The notes under the pieces are model-generated. The model was not told the origin of the DNA, ran no database searches, and worked only from the letters and a program-made list of their open reading frames with translations. Shown in pieces: positions 8,822 through 18,070 of a stretch of 64,000 bases of DNA. Origin of the DNA: Verrucomicrobiales bacterium. GTDB taxonomy: Bacteria; Verrucomicrobiota; Verrucomicrobiia; Limisphaerales; UBA9464. The DNA lies in contig JAIYBC010000046.1 of the NCBI GenBank assembly GCA_027488845.1, forward strand, positions 84,700 through 148,699. Reading direction: 5' to 3'. Position 1 is the first letter of the stretch. Each line of letters starts with the position of its first letter. A program made the position numbers and the translations under genes.

Positions 8822-9097
8822 CCTCACGCGAGGCCGCCAAGACGCCAAGGGATCCGTGGGTCCTATTCGGGATCTTCGATTTCCAGCGGCCGCGGTCGCC
8901 CGGCTGCGGATCCTCTCCGATCCTTGGTCGGAACGACGCAGAAGGGATTGGTACTCCAAGCCGCAAAGCCGCGGAAGACGGAGGAAGAAGTGGGCAACGA
9001 AGGATTGTCCGACACGGAATCGGACACCGAAGGGTGGGTGCCGCGGTCCGTCCGGTATCCCAGGCTTCCCTTCGCGTCTTGGCGCCTTCGCGTGAGG
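8822..9097. repeat. Dispersed inverted-repeat element, copy B (best conserved)
   Basis: Fills most of the 399-bp gap between the cupin and amidohydrolase genes. Left arm 8822-8850 begins CCTCACGCGAGGCCGCCAAG; right arm 9069-9097, reverse-complemented, begins CCTCACGCGAAGGCGCCAAG. About 26 of 29 positions agree. A third related word, CCAAGCCGCAAAGCCGCGGA, lies inside at about 8957. The arms could form a long stem or mark the ends of a non-autonomous element. No gene was seen in this gap. Confidence 0.7.
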
Positions 9098-9189
9098 CCG
9101 ATCCCGGTCCCCACTGCATCGTTCCGGCTTCGGGTGAACCCAGCCTGAAGGCTCGACACGGGGCCGAGATTGGGGAATGGGAGAGCCGC

Positions 9190-10539
9190 ATGACCGCCCA
9201 AGCCCTCCGTCGTCTCCCGCTGAAGGTCCTCCTTGGAACGGGCCTTGCCCTCGCCACCGCCCTGCCCTGCGCCGCCCTGGACCGGGATTCGGTGCGCCGG
9301 CGGATCGAGGCGGAGCAGCCATCGCTCGAGGCCCTGTACCTCGACCTGCACCGGGCGCCGGAGCTGTCGTTCCAGGAGGTGGCGACGGGGAACCGGATCG
9401 CGGATGAATTGGAGAAGGCGGGTCTTGTCGTGACGCGGAAGGTCGGCGGGACCGGCGTGGTCGGCGTGTTCACCAACGGTCCGGGGCCGGTGGTCCTGCT
9501 GCGCGCCGACCTCGACGGGTTGCCGGTGAAGGAACAGACCGGCCTGCCCTACGCGAGCACCGCCAAGGCGACGAACGAACTCGGCGAGGTCGTCTCCACG
9601 ATGCACGCCTGCGGCCATGACATCCACATGACCGGCCTCGTCGGCGCGGCCCGTGTCCTCGTGGCCTTGAAGTCGGAATGGCAGGGCACGCTGGTCTGCA
9701 TCGGGCAACCCGCGGAGGAACGCGGAGGCGGCGCGCGTGCGATGCTGAAGGACGGCCTGTTCACCCGCTTCCCCAAGCCGACGGCCTGCGTCTCCCTGCA
9801 TTGCAACGCCACGCTGCTGGCCGGCCAGCTCGGCTTCGTCGAGGGATTCACCTTCGCCAACGTCGACTCGGTGGACATCACCGTGCGCGGCGTCGGCGGC
9901 CACGGGGCCTACCCGCACCAGGCCAAGGACCCGGTCGTGCTCGCCTCGCAGATCGTCCTCGCGCTCCAGACGATCGTGAGCCGGGAGATCCGTCCCGGTG
10001 ACCCGGCGGTGGTCACGGTCGGATCCATCCACGGCGGCTCGAAGCACAACATCATCCCGGACGAGGTCCGCCTGCAGCTGACCCTGCGGAGCTACACCGA
10101 CGAGGTGCGGAAGCAGACCGTCGAGGCGATCCGGCGCATCTGCCGGGGACAGGCCGAGGCGGCGGGGCTCCCGCCCGAGCTGCATCCGGTGGTGAAGGTG
10201 GCCGACGAGTTCACGCCGGCGCTCTACAACGACCCCGCCTTGACGCGGAAGATCGCCGAGACCGGCCGCGGGTGGTTCGGCACCGAACGGGTCCAGACGC
10301 TCCTGCCGACCATGGGCGGCGAGGACTTCAGCGAATACGGCCGGACCGAGGACAAGATCCCCATCTGCCAGTTCTGGCTGGGAATCGTTTCCCCGGAACA
10401 GAACGCGGAGGCGCTGAAGGCCGGGAAGCCGTTGCCGAGCCTGCATTCGCCGTTCTTCCGTCCCCTGCCCGGCCCAAGCCTTCGGACCGCGGTCACGTCC
10501 CTGACGGCCGCCGTGCTCGAGTTGGCTCCGCCGCGCTGA
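9190..10539 (+). CDS. Exported M20-family amidohydrolase/peptidase
   Basis: 449 residues from ATG at 9190 (GGGAG upstream; the longer open frame before it is repeat element B). An N-terminal signal peptide (LLGTGLALATALPCAALD) indicates export. M20D-type di-metal hydrolase, the family of aminoacylases and hippurate hydrolases: metal-site motifs LRADLDGLPV, MHACGHDIHMTGLVG, the catalytic Glu region QPAEERGGGARAML, SLHCNA, and the late GGEDFSEYGR. The dimerisation domain is present (VDITVRGVGGHGAYPH). It removes acyl groups or hydrolyses small amide bonds; the exact substrate is unknown. Stands alone between repeat elements. Confidence 0.92.
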   Translation: MTAQALRRLPLKVLLGTGLALATALPCAALDRDSVRRRIEAEQPSLEALYLDLHRAPELSFQEVATGNRIADELEKAGLVVTRKVGGTGVVGVFTNGPGPVVLLRADLDGLPVKEQTGLPYASTAKATNELGEVVSTMHACGHDIHMTGLVGAARVLVALKSEWQGTLVCIGQPAEERGGGARAMLKDGLFTRFPKPTACVSLHCNATLLAGQLGFVEGFTFANVDSVDITVRGVGGHGAYPHQAKDPVVLASQIVLALQTIVSREIRPGDPAVVTVGSIHGGSKHNIIPDEVRLQLTLRSYTDEVRKQTVEAIRRICRGQAEAAGLPPELHPVVKVADEFTPALYNDPALTRKIAETGRGWFGTERVQTLLPTMGGEDFSEYGRTEDKIPICQFWLGIVSPEQNAEALKAGKPLPSLHSPFFRPLPGPSLRTAVTSLTAAVLELAPPR

Positions 10540-10565
10540 GACGGAATCGTTGGACGTGGGCGGAG

Positions 10566-10720
10566 ACGGGACCCACGCCAAGACGCGAATCCGCCAAACG
10601 GGAACGGGGAACCGCTCGTTCCTCGCGCCGGGACCGTCCACCGTGTCCCATCCCGGATCCGGCAGCCCGCATGCGTCTTCGCGTATCCCGCGTATCGGCG
10701 TCAGGCCGGTCTTCGCTCCG
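10566..10720. repeat. Dispersed inverted-repeat element, copy C
   Basis: Left part has ACGCCAAGACGCGAATCCGC (about 10573-10592); right part has GCGTCTTCGCGTATCCCGCG and TATCGGCGTCAGG (about 10676-10708), approximately its reverse complement. It occupies the space between the amidohydrolase stop and the convergent CobW-type gene, where it may also act as a bidirectional terminator-like hairpin. Confidence 0.5.
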
Positions 10721-10752
10721 TTCGGACCGTTCCGGCCGGGCAGGCGCCCACC

Positions 10753-12273
10753 TCAGGCGAGGCAGCGCCGGAAGCCGGCGTTCAGCGCCTCGCGGTCGAG
10801 GTTGCGGCCGATGAACACGAGCTGGCTCTTCCGCTCGGCCTCGTCCTTCCAGGCCCGCTCGGGCTTGCCCTCGAAGAGCATGTGGACGCCCTGGAAGACG
10901 AAGCGGTTCGCCTGGCCGCGGAGGTTCAGGATGCCCTTCATCCGGAAGATGTCCTGGCCCTTCGTCTGCAGCAGCTCGCTCAGCCAGGCGTTCAGCTTCT
11001 TGGCATCCAGCTCCCGACGCTCCTCGATGCCGACACTGGTGACGGTTTCGTCGTGGGTGTGCTCGTGGTGGTGTCCGCCGTGCTCGTGGACGTGGCCCGG
11101 CTCGATGGCCTTGCCGTCCTTCTCGATCCGGCCCTTGAACTCGTCGAGGCCATGCTGCGTGAACAGCGCGTAGTTCCCGTGGGCCGGGATGCGCACCGTC
11201 GCCGTGAGGCCGTCCTCGCCCAGGATCAGCTTGTGCAGGATCCGACCCGGCTTGATCACCCCGCCCTGCCGGACCGCCGTCCCAATGCCGCCGAACACCA
11301 CCTCCGCGACGTCCTCCGCCGCATGCAACGCATCATGGAGTCCGCCATGGCAGTGCTCCCCGTCCCCATGGTCATGGTCGTGGTCGTGGTCGTGATCATG
11401 CTCGTGTCCGTGGTCATGGTCGTGGTCGTGGTCGTGCGCCTTCTCCCCGTGAGCCTCACCGTGATCATGGCCGTGGTCATGATCGCAGGTTTCGTGGGAA
11501 TGGGTGTCCAACTGGAGCAGGACGACGCCCATCACCGGGTCGGGACCGGCCTCGAGCCGCAACTGGTGGTCGCCGCCGTCGAGGTGGTAGGTGCCGCTCC
11601 ATTCGAACGGGAGCGACTTCTCGAGGAAATCACCGTCGAGGGTCAGCTTGTGGTCGAGGTCGAACGCGTGGATGTCGATGACCTCCTCCACCGACAGGTT
11701 CGACTGCTGGGTCCGGTGGAAGCGGGCCACGGCGTTCACGGCCCGGAGCTGCTTCTCGAGGTGGGCCAGCTCGTCGGGCGTCACCAGGTCGGTCTTGTTC
11801 AGGACGATCCGGTCCGCGAAGGCCACCTGCTGCTTGGCCTCCGGTGCGTCGTGCAGGTGCAGCGGAAGATGCTTCGCGTCGACCAGCGTCACGATGCCGT
11901 CGAGTCGGAAGTGCTCCTTGATCTCCTCGTCGCTGAAGAAGGTCTGGGCGACCGGGCCGGGATCGGCGAGGCCGGTGGTCTCGACCAGCACGTAGTCGAA
12001 GCGGTCCTTGCGCTTGAGCAGCTGGCCGAGGATGCGGATCAGGTCTCCGCGGACGGTGCAGCACAGGCAGCCGTTGTTCATCTCGAAGATCTCCTCGTCC
12101 GCCTGGATGACCAGCTCGTTGTCGATGCCGATCTCGCCGAATTCGTTCTCGATCACGGCGATCCGCTTGCCGTGTTTGGCGGTGAGGATGCGGTTGAGCA
12201 GGGTGGTCTTGCCCGATCCGAGGAATCCGGTGAGGACGGTGACCGGGATGCGCGTGTCGTTCTTGGCGGCCAT
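10753..12273 (-). CDS. CobW/ZNG1-type GTP-binding metallochaperone with His-rich insert
   Basis: 506 residues from ATG at 12273. G3E P-loop GTPase: Walker [16 protein letters not shown], the metal-binding CLCC signature in [24 protein letters not shown], and the guanine-specificity motif NKTD. Between the GTPase and the C-terminal CobW_C domain is a long low-complexity stretch of Asp-His dipeptides (about residues 255-305) and a second His cluster ([14 protein letters not shown]). These are typical of zinc or cobalt/nickel handling proteins; the DNA there is correspondingly repetitive (11330-11490). Likely transfers zinc to client enzymes in the cytoplasm. The upstream gap 12274-12521 holds degenerate repeat sequence and no clear Zur box. 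Confidence 0.9.
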   Translation of the reverse strand: MAAKNDTRIPVTVLTGFLGSGKTTLLNRILTAKHGKRIAVIENEFGEIGIDNELVIQADEEIFEMNNGCLCCTVRGDLIRILGQLLKRKDRFDYVLVETTGLADPGPVAQTFFSDEEIKEHFRLDGIVTLVDAKHLPLHLHDAPEAKQQVAFADRIVLNKTDLVTPDELAHLEKQLRAVNAVARFHRTQQSNLSVEEVIDIHAFDLDHKLTLDGDFLEKSLPFEWSGTYHLDGGDHQLRLEAGPDPVMGVVLLQLDTHSHETCDHDHGHDHGEAHGEKAHDHDHDHDHGHEHDHDHDHDHDHGDGEHCHGGLHDALHAAEDVAEVVFGGIGTAVRQGGVIKPGRILHKLILGEDGLTATVRIPAHGNYALFTQHGLDEFKGRIEKDGKAIEPGHVHEHGGHHHEHTHDETVTSVGIEERRELDAKKLNAWLSELLQTKGQDIFRMKGILNLRGQANRFVFQGVHMLFEGKPERAWKDEAERKSQLVFIGRNLDREALNAGFRRCLA

Positions 12274-12521
12274 AGCAGTGTCCGCGGAGCGTGCGCGAAG
12301 CCCGTCGGGATGGCAAATGCCGCCGCCGGAGCCCAAGGGGGCGAAGAACGACCCCACGCCCATTCGCCAACGGCGCCAACGGGGCACCGGTTCCGGGTTC
12401 GGAACCGCGATCGCCACTGGGTGGTTCGGTTCAGCGACGGGAATTCGGCGGCTTCCTTCCCCTCCCGTGGGGCGTTGGGACATTGCGGCATTGGGTGCCG
12501 ATCCCTTCTGCCCCGTTCCTC

Positions 12522-14135
12522 TCAGAGGCCCAGGTCCAACTGACGGGAGGAGCCGACTTCATCCGGGCGATCCGACGCGACGTCGAGGCCCCGTTCCCCG
12601 AGTTCCCGATGCACCGCGGCGTCGCCCCGCCCCTTCCGGCTTCCGTGCCGAAGGAACACCCTTCGGGCCTCGACACGGGTCCCAGCGGCCCGACGGATCA
12701 CGGCCAGCCTCTCCCGGGCCTCCCGGTACGCACGGGTGAACTCCACCACCGGCTCCGGATAGTCCCGTCCGATCCGGCATCCGACGCGCGCCTGGATCGC
12801 CTCCGGCATGGATTCCGGCCGCGCCAGGTAGGCGTCGGGGACGCCGGCCAGCTCCGGAATCCAGCGCCGGATGAAGATCCCCTGCGGATCCTGGTCGATC
12901 GCCTGCTTGGCCGGGGAATAGATCCTCACCGCGTTGATCCCGGTGGTCCCGCTCTGCATCTGGAACTGGCTGAAGTGGATGCCCGGCTCGAAGTCGAGGA
13001 AGTGCCGCGCCAGGAAGACCGCGGTGGGCCTCCAGTGGAGCCAAAGCAGGTGGCTGGCGACGCTCACCAGCATGGCCCGCATCCGGAAGTTCAGCCAACC
13101 GGTCGCCTGCACGCACCGCATGCAGGCGTCCACCATCGGGAACCCGGTCCGGCCCGCGCTCCACGCCGCCAGCCGGCGACGCCCCTCCTCGGATTCGGTG
13201 TGCTCCTCGCGCAATCCGTCGTAGGCCCGCACGAAGTTGGCGAACTCGATCCGCGGTTCGTCCTCCAGCTTCTGCATGAAATGGCAGTGCCAACGGAGCC
13301 GCGACTGGAAGCTCCTCAACGAATCCGACCAGCGCCGGTCCACCTCGATCCCGGCCGCCCTATCCCAACGGATCCGTTCCAACCTCTGGTCGGCGGCCTG
13401 GCTCACGGTGCGCATCGAGATGCATCCCCAGGCGAGATGCGGGCTCAGCCGCGAACAGGAGTCCCAGCCGTCCACCGGCGACGACATCGCCCGCCGGTAG
13501 TCCACGCCCCGGACTTCCAGGAAGGTCTCCAGGGTCCGACGGGCCTCGGCCTCCCCGCCCCGTTGCGCGTCGGGCTTCCCGGAAGGCCCCAAGCCCAGCG
13601 CCTCCGGCCCCAGGATCCCCTCCGACTCGATCCCCACGACGGACACGAACCGCGACGGTGCCGCCACGGGCGCGGTGGACATCCGGTCGTTCCAGCGGGC
13701 CGCCCAACCGTCGCGGGAACGCAGCCGCCGGACCACCCCGTCCTGCCGGAACTCCCGCCATCGCACGCCGCGGTCCCGACACCACGCGGCCACCGCGCGG
13801 TCGCGGCGGAAGGTCAGGTCGTTCCCGGTCTCCTCATGCGACCACAGCCCCTCGAACCGTGTCCGTCGCCACAGGTCCTCCAGCGCCTCCACCGCTTCGC
13901 GACGGAGTGTGACAAGCGCCGAGCCCCGGCGGCGCAACGAGGCGTCCAGCTCCGAGAGGGACTCCGCGATGTACCGCGAGTGGGAGGCGTCCCATTCCGG
14001 CGAGCGCAGCAACGACGGCTCGAACAGGTAGAGCGGGACGACCGGCCCACGAAGCGCGGCCTCGGCCAACGGCGGGTGGTCGGAAACCCGCAGGTCCCGC
14101 TTGAACCACACGACCTGCACACGGCCCACGCTCAT
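12522..14135 (-). CDS. Cryptochrome/DNA photolyase family protein
   Basis: 537 residues from ATG at 14135 (GGGGAGGGGGG upstream). Normal domain order: an N-terminal alpha/beta antenna domain ([39 protein letters not shown]) and a C-terminal FAD domain with [52 protein letters not shown] and the FAD/DNA-binding tail [22 protein letters not shown]. Repairs UV-induced pyrimidine dimers with blue light, or acts as a photoreceptor. The order of Trp/Phe residues suggests the cryptochrome-like group described as FAD-binding protein in operons with DUF2256 and DUF3253. Last gene of a four-gene operon; its start overlaps the stop of the DUF3253 gene (ATGA). Confidence 0.93.
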   Translation of the reverse strand: MSVGRVQVVWFKRDLRVSDHPPLAEAALRGPVVPLYLFEPSLLRSPEWDASHSRYIAESLSELDASLRRRGSALVTLRREAVEALEDLWRRTRFEGLWSHEETGNDLTFRRDRAVAAWCRDRGVRWREFRQDGVVRRLRSRDGWAARWNDRMSTAPVAAPSRFVSVVGIESEGILGPEALGLGPSGKPDAQRGGEAEARRTLETFLEVRGVDYRRAMSSPVDGWDSCSRLSPHLAWGCISMRTVSQAADQRLERIRWDRAAGIEVDRRWSDSLRSFQSRLRWHCHFMQKLEDEPRIEFANFVRAYDGLREEHTESEEGRRRLAAWSAGRTGFPMVDACMRCVQATGWLNFRMRAMLVSVASHLLWLHWRPTAVFLARHFLDFEPGIHFSQFQMQSGTTGINAVRIYSPAKQAIDQDPQGIFIRRWIPELAGVPDAYLARPESMPEAIQARVGCRIGRDYPEPVVEFTRAYREARERLAVIRRAAGTRVEARRVFLRHGSRKGRGDAAVHRELGERGLDVASDRPDEVGSSRQLDLGL

Positions 14136-14410
14136 GCCGCCCCCCTCCCCTTCGATCCCGCCGAACCGGCGGCCAGGCGGATCGGTCCGTGCGCCAGGAC
14201 GGGATCGACGCGGTCTCCGGCCTGGGTCGCTTCCAGAAGGCCTTCCGCAACCAGTCTCGCGGCAACGGCGCGGACGTCCTCCATGTGGCGTCGCCAGTCC
14301 CGCGGGTCCAGGCGGCGGGCCGCCTCGGAAGGGCAGAACGTGCGTCCCCCGGTTCTCTCCGTGGCCAACTCCAGCAGGATGGCACGCAGACGCGGCTCCA
14401 GGACGTTCAT
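14132..14410 (-). CDS. DUF3253 protein in photolyase operon
   Basis: 92 residues from ATG at 14410. Features of DUF3253: start [19 protein letters not shown], the segment [18 protein letters not shown], then [20 protein letters not shown], which looks like a winged-helix fold. The family is known mainly from genomic association with photolyases and has no assigned reaction. Both ends overlap neighbours by 4 bp (DUF2256 stop upstream, photolyase start downstream), which indicates strict co-translation. A nucleic-acid-binding helper role is inferred only. Confidence 0.85.
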   Translation of the reverse strand: MNVLEPRLRAILLELATERTGGRTFCPSEAARRLDPRDWRRHMEDVRAVAARLVAEGLLEATQAGDRVDPVLAHGPIRLAAGSAGSKGRGAA

Positions 14411-14559
14411 CGGTTCCGACGGGCCAGCGGATGGGCGCCACGACGACACGCGTCGGAGCAGTACTTCACGGATTCCCAATCGCGCTCCCACTTCTTGCGC
14501 CAGACGAACGGGCGTCCGCACGCGACACAGTCCTTCGAAGGCAGCCGGGACTTCTTCAT
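14407..14559 (-). CDS. DUF2256 zinc-ribbon-like small protein
   Basis: 50 residues, starting at ATG 14559 and ending at 14407. Two Cys pairs, CVACGRPF and YCSDACRRG, with the conserved W of [12 protein letters not shown] between them: the compact zinc-binding DUF2256 layout. Start and stop both overlap neighbouring genes by ATGA. DUF2256 genes are frequently found beside photolyase/cryptochrome genes; the function is not known. High confidence in identity, none in mechanism. Confidence 0.88.
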   Translation of the reverse strand: MKKSRLPSKDCVACGRPFVWRKKWERDWESVKYCSDACRRGAHPLARRNR

Positions 14560-15830
14560 CGGAGGACCTCCAGGACGGAAGTCCCCTCGCAGGTCTTGCG
14601 AAGGCGTCGTCCGACGCGGTCCCAGAAGTCGAAGAAGCCCTTCCGGGCGAGCGGCCACAGCGCCGCGTCCCACGGCCTCCGGACCTCGATCCACTCGACG
14701 CCCTCGTCGGCAAGGGCCTTTCGGATCTCGTCCCTCTGATCCGCCAGCGGCCCTACCGCCAACTCGGCGCTGACCAGTCGGCGGAAGCCATGCTCGCCGG
14801 CCAAGCCGGCCAACGTCTGCGCCAGGGAGTCTCCGCCGTCGCCGGCGCAGTTCTCCCACCGATCCGGGTCGAAGTGTGCATTCGCACGACCCCAGGCGTC
14901 GCCCACGGCCCGGTCCCGCCAGACCCTCGCCACCGGCCCCGGTTCGTCGTCGGCGTCCGCGGGCGGGATCCCGATGTGCAACAGGATCGGATTCCTCAAC
15001 GCGGCCAAGGACGAGAGTTCCACCGAGCCGTCCTCCTCATGGATCCACAAGCCGGTGGCGACCTCCGATTCCCCGGGGCGCTCCGGTCGTTCCGCCAGGG
15101 AGCTCGGCCGGGTGTCGGCGTGTTCCTCGACGACCACCGCGCGGACCCGGTCGTCGTCCAGGCGTCCGATCCCGGTGGCATCGGCGAGCAGTTCGGGAGC
15201 GGCGAACTTCTCCAGGTTGGAACGCCGCACGAGGTAGGTCTTGCCCGGTGTCTGCAACCCGGCGACCCAACGCCACGAAAGCGTGTTGCTGGCCGGATCG
15301 AAGTCGAGCAGGTGCCGTTGGAAGTGGTCGGCGCCGAGTTCCCAAGGAAGCCCTTCGACATGGATCCAGAACGAGGCCCACCACATCCGGGCGTGGTTGT
15401 GCAGGTAGCCGGTCCCGAGGAGTTCCCGGGCGAAACGGTCCATGACCGCGACCCCGCTTCGGCCCGCGGCGACTTCCTCGGCGCGCCGGCGGACCGGCTC
15501 CGGGGCCTCGCGACGCAGGTGCTCCACACGCCGGCGGAAAGTGGTCCACACGGCGGGCCGCAGCTGCAGCCAACCCTTCCAGTAGGAGCGCCAGAACACC
15601 TCCTGGATGAACTTCTCCACCGGGCCGAACGGATGGGTCGCGAGCACCTCCCGGACGACTTCCTCTTCCGTGACCAGCCGGGCCCGGATGGCCGCGGAAA
15701 GCCGGGACACGTCGTCATGGCCCGTCAGGACCCGGTTGCGGGTTCCGGAATAGCGGGCACAAGCCGGAAGGAAGTCCGCCAGCCTTCGCTGGGCGGATTC
15801 CCGGGTCGCGGGGAAACGTTCGACGTCCAC
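14556..15830 (-). CDS. Photolyase-like protein, FAD domain first (apparently permuted)
   Basis: About 424 residues from GTG at 15830 (GGACAGG 6 nt upstream); a TTG at 15863 would add 11 residues. The first 230 residues match the FAD-binding half of photolyases: [103 protein letters not shown]. The remaining 190 residues look like an alpha/beta domain ([43 protein letters not shown]), so the order is the reverse of a normal photolyase, in which the antenna domain comes first. First gene of the operon; its stop overlaps the DUF2256 start. Could be a photoreceptor or an auxiliary repair flavoprotein. Confidence 0.8.
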   Translation of the reverse strand: MDVERFPATRESAQRRLADFLPACARYSGTRNRVLTGHDDVSRLSAAIRARLVTEEEVVREVLATHPFGPVEKFIQEVFWRSYWKGWLQLRPAVWTTFRRRVEHLRREAPEPVRRRAEEVAAGRSGVAVMDRFARELLGTGYLHNHARMWWASFWIHVEGLPWELGADHFQRHLLDFDPASNTLSWRWVAGLQTPGKTYLVRRSNLEKFAAPELLADATGIGRLDDDRVRAVVVEEHADTRPSSLAERPERPGESEVATGLWIHEEDGSVELSSLAALRNPILLHIGIPPADADDEPGPVARVWRDRAVGDAWGRANAHFDPDRWENCAGDGGDSLAQTLAGLAGEHGFRRLVSAELAVGPLADQRDEIRKALADEGVEWIEVRRPWDAALWPLARKGFFDFWDRVGRRLRKTCEGTSVLEVLR

Positions 15831-15905
15831 CGTCGAACCTGTCCCGGCACGGCTGGGAATCAAGGCCGTCGGTCGACGGGGTCGGACAAGGTCCGACGCC
15901 GAGGC

Positions 15906-16766
15906 CTACCGTATCGGGCGGGTGGACCGCTCCATCAGCCAGTACACGTCCTTGTTGTTGGCGGAGCCCACGTTCAGCGGGATCTCCGTCCCGCGACGCA
16001 GCACCGGGACCGTCCTCGGATCGAGCCACTTCTTGATCTCGGAATGGCCGTCCGCGAAGGACAGGCCGCCGGCCCGGCTGTGGTAGCCGGCGGGGTAGTC
16101 GACGATCTTCCAGAGCTGCGGCTGGTCGGGCCAACCGGTCATGCCGACGATCATCTCGCCGTCGTTGATGCTGTCCTCGCGTTCATCTATGAAGGCCCAG
16201 GTCATGGACGGTCCCGGGTCGGTGAGGTCGGAACCCTTCTTGTAGATCCGGCAGTTCTGCCCGAAGCCCTGCACGTCCGTGGAATCGAACCACCCGTTCA
16301 TGGCCATGCTGCGCACGCGGGGCCGCTTGACGCCGGCGACGGTGACCGTGCTGAGGTCGGCCGGGCACTTGAAGATGGCCTTGGCCGCGCCGACGTATTT
16401 CCAGAGCAGGCCGTTGGTGAGGTCACGGTCGGAGTAGTTGCTGGTGTTGCCCGGATCGAAGTTCAACGAGCCGTGCACCCATTCGTTCGGACCGTAGGAC
16501 TGCGGCAACCGGTCGGCGCTGTCGTCCACGTACAACTGCCAGCCGGTCATCAGCTGCTTGCCGTTGTTCATGCACTGGATGCCGACCGCCTTGGCCTTGG
16601 CCTTGCCCAGCGCCGGCAGGAGCATGCCGGCCAGGATGGCGATGATGGCGATGACCACCAGCAGTTCGATGAGAGTGAAACCGGACCGCTGGGCGCCTCG
16701 GTTGGCAACCGCAGACCTCGGGAGGCCTGTGGAAGGGTTCGTTGGACAGAGCGGAGAAAGCGTCAT
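15906..16766 (-). CDS. Type II secretion pseudopilin-like protein (DUF1559-like)
   Basis: 286 residues from ATG at 16766; further upstream codons are judged untranslated. The prepilin peptidase site and helix read [20 protein letters not shown], giving cleavage before Phe. The rest resembles the H-X9-DG type of verrucomicrobial/planctomycetal pseudopilins: [26 protein letters not shown], and the late segment [20 protein letters not shown]. Such genes are present in many scattered copies in these phyla, and their role (surface fibres, pseudopili or secretion) is not settled. Followed after 75 bp by the photolyase operon but not part of it. A second paralogue is at 39659-40423. Confidence 0.88.
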   Translation of the reverse strand: MTLSPLCPTNPSTGLPRSAVANRGAQRSGFTLIELLVVIAIIAILAGMLLPALGKAKAKAVGIQCMNNGKQLMTGWQLYVDDSADRLPQSYGPNEWVHGSLNFDPGNTSNYSDRDLTNGLLWKYVGAAKAIFKCPADLSTVTVAGVKRPRVRSMAMNGWFDSTDVQGFGQNCRIYKKGSDLTDPGPSMTWAFIDEREDSINDGEMIVGMTGWPDQPQLWKIVDYPAGYHSRAGGLSFADGHSEIKKWLDPRTVPVLRRGTEIPLNVGSANNKDVYWLMERSTRPIR

Positions 16767-16978
16767 GGGAATTGCGAGGTCGAATCGGCTGGGAACCGGC
16801 CCCTCGTCGACACCACAACTAGAGGGTCCACCCGACGGTGAACAGCAACGAACCGGAGACGAAATGCGGACGTCAGACCATGCCCCATGGGAGATCGGGG
16901 AAAACCGAGGAAAACCGGGCAAACCGAAGTCCCCTGCGGCGAGCCGTCCGAAAATCGATCGCAATTTGGAAAATGCCG

Positions 16979-17008
16979 TTGACGGTTAAAAGCGGGCCCC
17001 GCTAATTT
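16979..17008 (+). promoter_or_regulatory. Sigma-70-type promoter of tRNA-Asn
   Basis: TTGACG at 16979-16984 and TAATTT at 17003-17008, 18 bp apart, ending 16 nt before the first base of the tRNA. The -35 box matches five of six consensus bases; the -10 box is weaker. Confidence 0.5.
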
Positions 17009-17024
17009 CCGCGCCCCTGACGGA

Positions 17025-17099
17025 TCCAGAGTAGCTCAATGGTAGAGCAATCGGCTGTTAACCGATGGGTTGTAGGTTCGAGCCCTACCTCTGGAGCCA
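17025..17099 (+). tRNA. tRNA-Asn (anticodon GTT)
   Basis: Full cloverleaf. Acceptor TCCAGAG pairs with CTCTGGA at 17089-17095; discriminator G, then encoded CCA at 17097-17099. D-arm AGCTCAATGGTAGAGC, anticodon loop CTGTTAA giving GTT, T-arm TAGGTTCGAGCCCTA. The 3' part of this gene is the integration target of the island that follows: the sequence from 17079 onward recurs at 30857. Confidence 0.97.
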
Positions 17100-17112
17100 T
17101 CTTCCCAGGCTC
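17079..17112. repeat. attL: tRNA-Asn 3' end, island left boundary
   Basis: 34 bp that include the last part of the T-arm, the acceptor strand and CCA of tRNA-Asn plus 13 bp beyond. Identical to 30857-30890. Similarity continues imperfectly to about 17159, with CGTCCGGAATCCCTTCCCTC shared by both ends. The intact tRNA is on this side. Confidence 0.85.
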
Positions 17113-17445
17113 CCCCACCGTCCGGAATCCCTTCCCTCCTGAAAGGGCACCGTCGTGCCCGGTGGGGCATCGGTTTCAACCCGTGACGGAGAACCGACCC
17201 AGATCCCGCCAGATCAATCGGATTTCACGATGCCAGTATGCTCAGAAGGGGCTTGGCATGGTGAGCGATCAGGCCCGAGCAGCCGACGGGTATCGACGAA
17301 GCAATGGAAAGTCAGAGATTTCGCGTCAGCCGTCCGCCTTCAGAACCAAAGCGAGCAGCGATCTGCATGCACCGAAGGACAGTCGACCACACTGCCATCC
17401 GAACAGCCCACCTCGACTGCAACCCGCTGAATCCCCCCACGAGGT
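17113..17445. other. Island left end, no gene seen
   Basis: 333 bp between attL and the methyltransferase pseudogene. Short open frames exist on the plus strand, but none has a recognisable motif or ribosome-binding site. The first 50 bp are homologous to the sequence just beyond attR. Confidence 0.5.
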
Positions 17446-17898
17446 TCAGAATGAGACCAGGCGAAACTCAGGCGGACGAAACACGACCACCGCTAATGGA
17501 AACGGAGCAGCGGTGACGCTGTTACCGAACCGAAGGCGGCCTCGGATCAGCCTGACCTCACCCCGCATCACGTACTCGTGCCACCACCGGGTGTCGGTGC
17601 GCGCCGGCAAGAGGCAGACGACGACAGCTCCTTGTCGGGAGGACTCGTAGGCCTTCTTTAGCCAGTCGCCGAAGGATCGACCATAGGGCGGGTTCATGAA
17701 GACCGTCTGACGCCCCCAATCCTGTCGGAGCCCGTCGTCTTCCCGAGTGAAGAAGAGGGCTCACTTGGCGTTCTCCTTGGACGCACACGGATCCAAGGCG
17801 AACGAGAATTCCGCTTGGAGGGCGTCGAAAAGCCACTGCGGCGTGGGCCAATCGTCAGTGGCGGAGGAGAAGAGAGGAGACCAATCGCGATTCGACAT
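17446..17898 (-). pseudogene. Phage-type DNA N6-adenine methyltransferase, broken by in-frame TGA
   Basis: Reads leftward from ATG at 17898 (MSNRDWSPLFSSATDDWPTP). Residues match phage Dam-type enzymes: WLFDALQAEFSFALDPCA, ENAK, then FFTREDDGLRQDWG, the catalytic NPPYG motif in TVFMNPPYGRSFGDWLKKAY, and VVVCLLPARTDTRWWHEYV. Codon TGA at 17763-17761 interrupts the frame exactly where the family has Cys after ENAK; the two halves are in the same frame, so a single TGC-to-TGA change explains it. The damaged second copy at 22960-23219 still has TGC there. Total length, about 150 codons, is near normal. Probably inactive unless the stop is read through. Likely a relic of a prophage or defence cassette. 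Confidence 0.85.
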
Positions 17899-18018
17899 GC
17901 CTTGCAGCATCCCTTTTAGCGAAAGAAGCGCGTAAAGGAGCAACAGGAGAGGATCTCCTGAGCAATCGCGATTGGAAAAGTAAAGCCCCCCGGTTCCACT
18001 GGAAACAGCGAGGAACCG
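17762..18018. repeat. Long direct repeat flanking STAND gene 1, left copy
   Basis: 257 bp covering the first third of the methyltransferase coding region and its upstream region; about 80-85 percent identical by eye to 22960-23219, in the same orientation. Both copies contain the perfect palindrome AATCGCGATT twice, 81 bp apart (here 17883-17892 and 17964-17973). The left copy also contains AGGAGAGGATCTCCT with a GATC site at its centre. Confidence 0.85.
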
Positions 18019-18070
18019 TTGATATGCCACAGATGCGTCTTGTGCGACTGAACCCCGGGTTCGATCCTTA

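Noticed and set aside
11330..11490. Repetitive DNA in the CobW-type gene as a satellite or CRISPR array
   Set aside because: It encodes Asp-His dipeptides in frame; there are no spacers.
12291..16841. 1516-codon plus-strand open frame
   Set aside because: Runs antisense over the whole photolyase operon and the pseudopilin gene; Pro/Arg-rich with no domain.
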